A model generated the notes under the pieces. The model worked only from the letters and a program-made list of their open reading frames with translations, made no database searches and was not told the origin of the DNA. From Embiotoca jacksoni (lineage: Eukaryota; Chordata; Actinopteri; Embiotocidae), in contig JAKOON010000005.1 in the NCBI GenBank assembly GCA_022577435.1, positions 8,825,224 through 8,889,223 of the forward strand: a stretch of 64,000 nucleotides of DNA, in the 5' to 3' direction. Shown here one piece after another: positions 55,924-64,000 of the stretch. Numbering within the stretch: the first letter of the stretch is position 1; the number at the start of each line of letters is the position of its first letter. The translations under genes were made by a program, and so were the position numbers.

Positions 55924-56245
55924 GGGGGGATTAGTGGTGCAAGAAAGGGGAAAGAGCAGCGGGAGAAAGAGTGCAAGATAAAGAGAGCTTCACAAACAAA
56001 AGGAAAGTCAGTTACACACAGAGAGCGAGGAGGGCAGGGGGAAAGCAGTGAAAAACAAAAATCAGCAAAAAAGAGGAAGAGTAAGAGGGAAAAAAAACTC
56101 TGCTGTCGGTCTGAGTGGGAGGAGTGAGAAGGGGAGGCAGCAGAGGAGAAGGAGGACAGAGAAAAGAAAGAAAGAAAAAAAAGCAATGTGGATAGAAAAA
56201 GAGAGAACGGAGGCGGAGGAGGCAGAGGAGGAGGAGAGTGTCAGG
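55924..56245 (+). repeat. Purine-rich tract
   Basis: The plus strand is dominated by A and G with GGAGGAGG and AAAGAAAG motifs. It is followed 150 bp later by a pyrimidine-rich run, giving a quasi-inverted purine/pyrimidine arrangement. Confidence 0.8.
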
Positions 56246-56395
56246 GCTAGGGGTGATTAAGCCTGGGGTCTCCTCTCTGCAGAGACACGTGCGCAGACTT
56301 AATCAAGTCGACGCCAGCCAGCCACATTTCCACATTACTCCCTGGCCGCCTGCCTGACAGGTCCGAAAGAGGGAAGGGAACAGGGGCTAAAGGAG
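56246..56395. promoter_or_regulatory. Possible conserved non-coding element with paired homeodomain sites
   Basis: A GC-balanced, CpG-containing block between two low-complexity tracts. GATTAAGC at 56255 and CTTAATC at 56298 are inverted GATTA-type homeodomain sites (OTX/PITX-like core), with the E-box CACGTG between them. Conservation is not shown. Confidence 0.25.
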
Positions 56396-56480
56396 CCTGC
56401 CCGCCCCACACACCCACCACACCATCTCCTCCTCTCCCTCCTCCTCTTCTTCTTCTTCCTCCTCCTCCTCCTCCTCCGCC
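56396..56480 (+). repeat. Pyrimidine-rich (TCC)n/(TTC)n tract
   Basis: Mixed TCC and TTC repeats; on the minus strand they encode the false poly-Glu frame in this region. Confidence 0.9.
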
Positions 56481-57767
56481 ACCATCCCCAGACCCCAAGG
56501 CAATGCCAGAACACATGTGAGCAGCGGTGGAGGGAGCCGATGGGTGTAAGTTAGGAAGCAAAGAGCAGGAATACTACTGACTCCATCCAACGAAATGTTA
56601 TTAACTGCAGGAAGTTGGAAGTGTTCTACTCCCTCTGAAATCTCTGCTTTTTCAAGAGCAAAAACAGTCTGCATGATGAAGTATGTACTGAAACTAACTG
56701 TCTATCTTGGCAAGTTATTGCTGTGAGGATAGGTTTATTCTTTCCTTGCAGAATTTATATCACTATATTGATTGAATCGTTGTTTTTTTTAATAATTCTG
56801 TTGTAGTTATACATGATCCATGAATTTTGGCCACACAATTGGCCACACAACAGAGACACAATCTCACAAACACGCCTACTGAAAATGCACACACCCTCAT
56901 ACACATTCTCAGTTTAATATTTTTATACTCTTGAAATCCTCTCCCTCTAAAATAAAAAAAACTAAAATACTGTACACCTTCTCTTCCCTTTCTTCTCTCC
57001 CCCAATGCTCCTATTTCACTTTCATGCTCTTTCTTCTCTTCTCACTGGAGGCCAAGTGGATCTGGGCCCAAGGTGAGGTATAGCAATGTCATTTAATAAG
57101 CAGCTTAACTCTGGCACACACGCCACCGAGTTCGACCTGCTCGGCCACCCACACTGAAAGAAATGTCCAACCTCAAAGTCATTTCTGTACTTGTCTTAAA
57201 TATTTTTTTGCAGCAGAGTTTCTTTTTTTTTCTTTTTTGCAGTGTTCATTTCACAACAATGGGGCCTGCTTACAGCATTTCCAGTAACGGGTCAGCTTCT
57301 AATCTCTTGGAGTGAAAGTCTCTGATAGAGATGGAAACAAAGAGACATTTGGTTCCACGCTGCTGTTTTCTGAACAACCACTGAGGTGTAATTTCAACGT
57401 ATCAGCGAAACAAGGGCTGCCCTGTGCCAGTCTAATCTGCCTTCAAATTATGCACAGGTGGTTTGATGATAAGGTTAGGAGGCGTAGATGCAGTGTGTGT
57501 CTGAGTATCTGTGAAGGCCCACTTGTATATCTCCTGGCACCATATCAAGTGCAAAGCTCGGTCCTAAACGTATGCATGTGTGTGTGCTGCACGAGGAGGC
57601 CTTCAAGGGTCTCCTCTGACCTGTGAGTGAGGGCTAATTAAGTGAAGGGAGATGACAATGAACAAGGGCCTCCCATAGGCCAAGCCATCACTCAGGCCTG
57701 CTGTAATGAACACCCACCTACAGGTGTGCTGATCCCTCGACAACTCGTCACACGCGCACGCACGCAT

Positions 57768-57768
<1 letters not shown>

Positions 57769-57846
<78 letters not shown>
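57769..57846 (+). repeat. (CA)n microsatellite, 78 bp
   Basis: A pure run after a CGCGCACGCACGCATG leader; a shorter one is at 57993-58012. Confidence 0.98.
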
Positions 57847-57848
<2 letters not shown>

Positions 57849-58559
57849 TTATTTTTAATCCTTTAACACAAAAGGGTACACTCAAACATGGTTCCATTCT
57901 ACATTATTATTGCATGCACACGTGTGCTGACAATATATCAGAAGTTTCTTATGGATAAAACACACACAACACACTGACATATCCACATATGGACACACAC
58001 ACACACACACACTGAGACTTCAGAGTGATGCGGCAGCTCTGATGGTGTTTTTGCTGATGGCAGCGCTGACAGTTCATTATCGTGAAGTGTGCGCCATCAC
58101 AGACCAGCATCTGTCACCTGGTCTGCTGCCATTTCAGATCCATCTAATCATAATCAAACATGACTGCTAAGTGTGATGAAGACTTAAAAGAAAATATTCC
58201 TGCACTAGAAAAAAGATCACACAGCCTCATCAGATATTTTCCATTTACTTATTAAACACCTAATGCCCACATAAAGTTTTTTTTTTTCTCTATATCATCC
58301 ATCATATCCTGCATTTTCAACATGATGAAGGCTCTCAGGAAACGGTAACTAAATCCACTCCATACGCCTGAATGTTTTCATTTCACATTTCAATTTAGAA
58401 TAATCTGTCGCTTGAATAATGTTACCACAGCACCCTTCCTTTATGGCAAAGAACAACCTAAATATATTTCCCTCCCAGATTAAAACCAGGTTTCCCCTGC
58501 TGACTTGCCTTTTCCATTTCCAATGAATGATTAAACTTCACCATTTCATTTCCTAGAAA

Positions 58560-58810
58560 TGTGCCAGGTTAAGTGGCATGGCTATGCCTGGAGCACAATT
58601 TCTGCCCGAGTTTTATGGGCTTAATTAACTGACCCTAATTGCTTCTGAAAAGAAATAAATAAGGTAACCAGCAGAGCGCAGCCTACTGTTAACGGATTAT
58701 TTCCTCTCTGAAAACAATAACAGAATGGTCTGGTTTGTTCCCCGGGGGCCTGTTAACGATTCTCGGCATCAGTATTTGTTACAGATGGGTTATAAATGTA
58801 GATGTTCATC
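58560..58810. promoter_or_regulatory. Possible conserved non-coding element rich in TAATTA-type sites
   Basis: GGGCTTAATTAACTGACCCTAATTGC holds two homeodomain cores, followed by GTTAACGGATTA and CCTGTTAACGATT. Repeat-free, with no coding frame. Confidence 0.3.
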
Positions 58811-59219
58811 TTCCTTGAGTCCTCCAGAGATGTGTGTCTAACAAATGACACCATGAGGAGGATTGAATGGAATGAGTGCTCATTTGTTCTGAAACGTAAT
58901 ATTTTCCCATGTCACAGTAGTCATCCATAAAATTAGTCTTGGAAAAACATTACTGAAACTTACAAAGTCGCTCCAACTTTGATGATTTTGAAGTTCACAC
59001 AATCCCAACTGGCGCAATTACTATTCTGCATGTAATGAGAAAGGCTTCTAGCCAAAACAAAGACAGCCCGTTCAAAAGAACATTTTTTTTTCTCCCCTCC
59101 CCTGGTCTTTCTAGTACACTGTCGACAGGAAATGAGTTTCGACATCAAAGTCTGAGGAGGAAGTGACTCTCTTCCCCTCCTGAGTGTGGAGCTGTCCACT
59201 ACACCTGACACACGATCGG

Positions 59220-59289
59220 AACACACACACACACACGCACGCACGCACGCACACACACACACACACACGCACACACGCACACGCACACA
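59220..59289 (+). repeat. Imperfect (CA)n with CGCA interruptions
   Basis: CA runs broken by three GCACGCACGC-type blocks. Confidence 0.96.
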
Positions 59290-59629
59290 TACATGTACAA
59301 ATACACTGCATGACCATTTTGTTTCCACCCACTAACCATGATATCACCCAGTGGTGTAATGGTAGGTTGGGGGACACGAGCACCTAAGGTTTTCTCAAAG
59401 GAAGAGAGCCTTTGGACGTTTATACGGTGGGAGAGTTCGTATTTTGTGGGGGAGGCTCGAACTGCGGTGGAATGCAAATATTTAGCTTGCCCCTGGTATA
59501 AAATGAAAATTACACAGTACAACAGGAATACCTGTGTAGCTACCCAGGTGACCGCCAGCCTGGCTCCATCCACCAGGACGTAAATATAGTAATTACCCAC
59601 AAGCCTCATGGGCACAAAGGGGAGTCAGT

Positions 59630-59800
59630 AAAGGAGTCTTATTGGCTGTAACTGGACAATGATTCATGACGAAAAATGAACTTGCGCTGGCACAGCAGGG
59701 CCGCGGCTGACATAACTAATCAGGGAGGCCATGAGAATGTTTCGCTGAGATTTAGGGAAGACGTAAATATTTGTTGCTCTATGATAACGAGCAGGAGATT
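59630..59800. promoter_or_regulatory. Possible conserved non-coding element
   Basis: Includes GGGCCGCGGCTGACATAACTAATCAGG and AAGACGTAAATATTTGTTGC (a forkhead-like AAATATTTG core). Complex sequence with several CpGs. Confidence 0.25.
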
Positions 59801-61048
59801 TATATGAGTGGGAGACACAACAGCCAAGAGCAGGGACAACAATACTGCTTCGGGAAAGTACTCGGGGTTCACACTCCAAAAAGAAAGCATGTGTGTGTGT
59901 GTGTGAGTTGGTGTGTGTGTGAATGAATGGGAAGAGAGAAGTTGCAAACGGTCACTGTCGCCATTTGCAGGCAACTGACACGACCTCCATGTTTCTGCGA
60001 CGTGCTCATACAGCCATCCATCTATTAATGTCATCTATCTGTCGTCACTGAGAAAAAAAAAAAGGCCTCTGGCCATGCAGACACAAACAACTCCACTGTT
60101 TACATTGTGTAGTCTGATGCTGTGGTGTATGTGTGAGGGAACAGGAAATGGAAAAACAAAGAGACGGCTATAGAAAAAGGAGTGAGAAAATAAGAATAAT
60201 AATAAAAAAAAGAAAATAACAAGGATGAGGAGTTTTGGGTTGACAGAGATGAGACAGGGGATGGGAGGGGAGAAAAAAGAGGGAGAGTGCCCCCTACAGA
60301 GAGGACAGAAAAGTCAAACTACAGTGACCTTGACACTGAGTGAAAGAGACAGAAGAAAAAAAAAAAGAAAGGAGAAGGCAGAAAGAGCTCTGCATCCTGT
60401 GTCTGATGCAACGACAGACAGATATTACTATAGCAACAAGAGGTGGATAACTATGGGTGAATCAGTTTTATTTACATTAAACGATGGGACATTTTTTTAT
60501 TAGCCTGTATGAGTTACTCCACATCTTCATGGTCATTTGGACAAAACACAGACATTTTTCATCCTTATTTACCTATGTTTTGAGTTATGCTCACCACTTC
60601 CAGCACACTGTCAAGAAAATTGACTTTCTTTTCTTTACTGCATTCAACAAGCCAGTAGGTCTGACGGTCCAGTCTCTTTGTGTCCACATGTGTCTTCTTC
60701 TCATGTATGCATTTGTCTGTTTATGTGACATGTGTGCACATCCCAGTGCTCGCTGTCAGCATGTGTCAGGCTATGCAAGTGTTTGAATGGATTTTCCAGA
60801 GGCCTACAATACCAGTGCCATGTGTGAGAGGTTCTTTCCCTCGTATATTGCCCATGACCCCCCTCCTCCCTCGCTGCACAGCATGGCAGCAAGCAGCACC
60901 TGCTGCACCACAGATACACCTGCAATGCAGTAAAACCATGGAAACAACCACAGGATGGAAAATCTTCACACCGGAACACAAGACAAAACCATAGAGACAC
61001 CCACATGGCCTGCATTACTCACATTTAAGCTATTATTATCCTTTTGGA

Positions 61049-61050
<2 letters not shown>

Positions 61051-61083
<33 letters not shown>
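61051..61083 (+). repeat. Poly(T), 33 bp
   Basis: A homopolymer run; possible minus-strand retroposon tail. Confidence 0.95.
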
Positions 61084-61086
<3 letters not shown>

Positions 61087-61267
61087 CAAAATAGTGTAAA
61101 AAGAAAAATACATTTTAGATTTAAATCAACAAAAGTTCAAACTTTTCAGGTACATGAAAGAAATGAGATCAAGAAGAATGTGCTACAGCACATGAAACAC
61201 TAATACAGAGAAAAGTAACTGTTTTGGTTTTGAATGACTAAAAACAACAAACAGGCCTAAAAATTAT

Positions 61268-61804
61268 ATGTATAGCCGGCAGTTGGTCAACACCACCGTA
61301 TACAGCCTCCCTGCTCCTCCTGCCAGTATAAACCTTGACTCCGAAGTTTTCTTTATTCTGGACTCCTTGCAGTTTCGGGCCTGGCATTTGTCTTCATTCG
61401 TCTGTTCTCTGAGCTCATTGGAGGTGAAATGGCTGCAGAAGCGGTTCGTTTTCTTCTCTGCTTTTGTGAGAATTTCTTGGTATCAGTTAAGGGTGAGACC
61501 GATGAAATCTTGTCAGACCTGGCAGAGTCTAATGAGAATGAAGTCAGCCAGAATAAAGTTGGAGGTGCAGGGAATCTGCACTGAGCGTTCAATGACTTTC
61601 CCATGGCCAGAGCTTTGCAGACACAAATGCAGAAGACACAGATTTTACCTTTCCAGAGGGCTCCCTCGTGTCAGTAGAGCTGGCTTATTGAAGCTCACAC
61701 GAGTGTCTTTCAAGATGCGCCCTGCTGTCAAAGTAGCCACTGGTTGTTTAAATTTATACAGATTTCATATAGGCTTCATTTTTTTAAGGCCACCAAATAC
61801 GTAA
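61268..61804 (+). other. Open region with overlapping frames on both strands, unrecognised
   Basis: The longest non-repetitive open frame of the window (178 codons) lies here. Two other frames are also open in its first half. One plus frame, from an ATG at 61429 to a stop at 61584, gives MAAEAVRFLLCFCENFLVSV followed by an acidic, more natural-looking tail (GETDEILSDLAESNENE). The antisense frame at 61353-61604 is basic and serine-rich. I cannot tell which, if any, is translated. A CTTGCAG acceptor-like site precedes the acidic frame. Teleost repeat-like sequence follows, so this may be part of a transposon or an exon of a nested gene. Confidence 0.25.
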
Positions 61805-61839
61805 TGGCTATCAAACATTATTTTACACACAATTCACAT

Positions 61840-62080
61840 CACTCTTACAAAACTATGGATGCGTTTGGATAGTCAACTATACATGTAGTCCACCACATAC
61901 GGAATCAGCCATTTTGTATTGCTGTTTGCATTCTCAACTGTAAACCTTATTCACTAAATAATGCTGCAACATCATCGCGAGGAGCAACAAAAACAATCGA
62001 CTTAGACCATCATGCATTGCAGCCCGTCTCTGGAAAGTCCTGTTAGAGATGTAGAAGAAGAGGAGCTGTCAAATGTCTTC
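61840..62080. repeat. Probable dispersed repeat near a 'CACATACGGAATCAGCCATTTTG' core
   Basis: ACATGTAGTCCACCACATAC, then GGAATCAGCCATTTTG and AACCTTATTCACTAAATAATG resemble remembered copies of a DNA-transposon-derived fish repeat. Ends are not defined. Confidence 0.35.
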
Positions 62081-62109
62081 TGTGGAGCAAAGAATTATGC
62101 TGTCAAAGT

Positions 62110-63490
62110 GTAAGTAGCGTGTTATATGTAACGAAAAGCTTGCATGTAAGCTGGAACAACAACAGCAGGGCTACTGCTGCTTTAAAAACAAACAGTTATT
62201 TCAATGTATTTGATTGTTTTGCATGGATAATGTTAAGATTAGTGTATAAAAGCATAGTTAGAGCTGCAGCCCCCATCATGCTGGATACAATACATCCAAA
62301 GTATGATGTAAACAAAGTTAAGTGTGCACAGATTTGTGTTGTAGAGTTTTATTTTAACAGTGAGAGATATGTTAATTGCATCCAAATATAGCAACACCGG
62401 CATCCATGGCCTCACACATGTGGCGCAGATGTTCTGGCGTTACTTTATGCAAAAGTGATAATATTTACAAATATCCGGCTCATAATTATGAAGCAGCGTA
62501 ACATCTAATTAGTGTCTAAAATGGATCAACAGCTGTCTGCTGTTCTCTCCAGTGAGTCTTTTATGTAGCAAACACTGTATAGTGGACAATCCGAACATAC
62601 TGTAGCCTAAGAGTCTACAATCAGTGCTGACATGCTGATGTTGTATGTGAAGATCCAGTGTTTACCATGTTAACCACCTTCCAGCTACATTTGTCACTGC
62701 AATTAGCACTAAACATGAAGTACAGCTAAATGGGAATGTTATTAGTTTTGCATTTATTTGGTTCTTAACTAAAATTTAATTAAACATCCTGACGGTCTGT
62801 GATGGTCTCTTTCACTGTACTTCAATTTCATCGTAGTTGACGTTGATGTTCGGCTATTACTTGACATAATTGTGTTTAGCTCACATTCACACCCTACAAC
62901 ATTCAAATTACAGCGGCCCTGTAGATTTGGTTAAACTGGCAGTTGACTGGTTTCATGAATTCCAAGTAAATCCTCTAGGATGTGCGCACCCAAACACAGT
63001 TGTCAATAAAGCGAATGAGTGGGCTGATACAGTGCAACGCAGTATAAAAAGACCATAGGAGAAACCGGCAATGAAAAGACCAACCACACCACACTCCCTC
63101 ACTGCACAGTGACTAAATAGCTTGTAAACCACACCCAAACGTTTCACAGCTCCGCGTACGAACACCCATGTGCCTCATAACAATTAAACATAAATGAAGA
63201 AATGGAAGAAAAAAACATGGAAAGGAAGGACGGAAAAACAGCTGTTCAGTTGGGGATGAGTTTTTGGTTCTTTTTGGTCGTTAATGGAAAAGCAAGAAGA
63301 AGATGGCTCTTGGGTTCAGTGGTAATGGTGTGATTAATTTTGGATGTTTATTTGGGTTTGTCACACTGACGGGACGGGTGACAGGTGCTGAATGCCTGTC
63401 CAAGTGTGGACACTGGATGATGGTTTGCAGATGATGGCTACTTTTTCCAGAACCCCCGAGCAACTGGACTGAACCCAGTTGGCTTAGTGA
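62110..63490. other. Intronic DNA, nothing firmly recognised
   Basis: A short plus frame near 62870-63058 (GPVDLVKLAVDWFHEFQ) looks protein-like but begins without ATG and has no clear splice context beyond a TTTAG upstream. Otherwise AT-rich. Confidence 0.4.
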
Positions 63491-63623
63491 AGGCAGTAAC
63501 CACAGTGTTTCTCTCACTCTTTCACTTCCTCTCTCTCTCTCGCTTTCCTTCTCTCTATATCCATCACTCTCCTTCCCCCTCTCTCTCTCTCTCTTCCTTC
63601 CTTCCCCCTCCGCCCCACCTCAG

Positions 63624-63814
63624 CCTCCTATTTCGATTTCTTTGGAAAGGCCAAATGGGACTCGGAGCTGGAAAGGAAAATATGGGCTGAGGAAAAAAAA
63701 CTTGACTTGTTGCTGTTCACTTTTACTGATCTGATCTCGGATCAAATTCAAAGCCTCCCAAACATCAGGGCCTTTGCCAAAGTAATATTATACTATCAGA
63801 GCTTGTGTCACTGA
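63624..63814 (+). CDS. Candidate exon or terminal exon after a strong polypyrimidine tract
   Basis: More than 100 bases of CT-rich sequence end in CCCCACCTCAG at 63623. The frame entered in phase 2 stays open for 62 codons, starting SYFDFFGKAKWDSELERKIW and ending at TGA 63812-63814. The composition is protein-like (aromatic and charged residues, KIWAEEKKLDLLLF). I do not recognise the family. Possible donors inside the segment could make the real exon shorter. In AT-rich intron an open frame this long can occur by chance, so confidence is low. Confidence 0.22.
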
Positions 63815-63983
63815 TAAATAGGAACAACTTCTGTCATGTATTACTTTCACCAGGGAGAGAGGAGAGAAACATATTCCCACCCTTGCAATATGTGTAATGT
63901 GTAATGTAGTACGTGTTTCTGTGTGTGTCTTCTGTTTAATGCAAGGATACATGTCACAATGAACCCTGCGTGGAACCTCCTTT

Positions 63984-64000
63984 GTGTGTGTGTGTGTGTG
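63984..64000 (+). repeat. (TG)n microsatellite cut by the window end
   Basis: The last 17 bases are a TG run that presumably continues. Confidence 0.9.

Larger units (their letters stand above)
41389..64000 (-). other. kcnq1: Presumed kcnq1 intron upstream of the exon-12 equivalent (partial)
   Basis: Minus-strand DNA upstream of the exon-12 equivalent shows no earlier kcnq1 exon; the expected FAEDLDLEG or LTPITHIS coding signature is absent. The human intron 11 is also very large. The stretch holds microsatellites, repeat fragments and three weak plus-strand exon candidates, listed separately. Confidence 0.6.

Overview
The window is nuclear DNA from a vertebrate, almost certainly a teleost fish. 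It is AT-rich and almost entirely non-coding. It holds more than twenty (CA/TG)n microsatellites, many over 60 bp, and remnants of interspersed repeats of kinds common in ray-finned fish. The only gene I can identify with confidence is a fragment of kcnq1 (Kv7.1 voltage-gated potassium channel), read on the minus strand. I see nothing bacterial, phage-like or CRISPR-like.

Four kcnq1 exons lie within 3.5 kb (37863-41388). They correspond to human exons 12 to 15 and encode the distal cytoplasmic C-terminus: helix B, helix C, the linker, and the first part of the helix D tetramerization coiled coil. All splice sites are GT/AG and all phases agree. Exon lengths are 76, 95, 41 and 62 bp; from memory the human exons are 76, 95, 47 and 62 bp. 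The peptide is well diverged outside the helix C core, which suggests a teleost-specific duplicate or a fast-evolving kcnq1. Positions 1-37862 should be the intron before the last exon, which I could not find. Positions 41389-64000 should be part of the large intron before the exon-12 equivalent.

Layout: 1-37.8 kb is intronic or downstream DNA. It carries LINE-like 3' ends (about 2.5, 24.5 and 28.5 kb), a decayed Harbinger-like DNA element (6.7-7.8 kb), a MITE with terminal inverted repeats (31.7-32.1 kb), two diverged copies of a roughly 450-bp repeat (14.8 and 25.4 kb) and a perfect 29-bp palindrome (25.3 kb). Between these lie several ordered, GC-balanced blocks that look like conserved non-coding elements. 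The kcnq1 exon cluster occupies 37.8-41.4 kb. From 41.4 to 64 kb the DNA is intronic again, with a few plus-strand open segments beside good splice signals (45.6-46.4, 61.4 and 63.6 kb) that are candidates only.

The observation I rate highest is that three of the four kcnq1 exons have a long (CA)n tract within 27 to 110 nt of a splice site. Each is oriented so that the pre-mRNA carries (UG)n, the ligand of TDP-43 and CELF-type splicing regulators. The tract at the exon-13 acceptor resembles the CFTR exon 9 arrangement. All family assignments rest on reading translations by eye against remembered sequences; no search was run.
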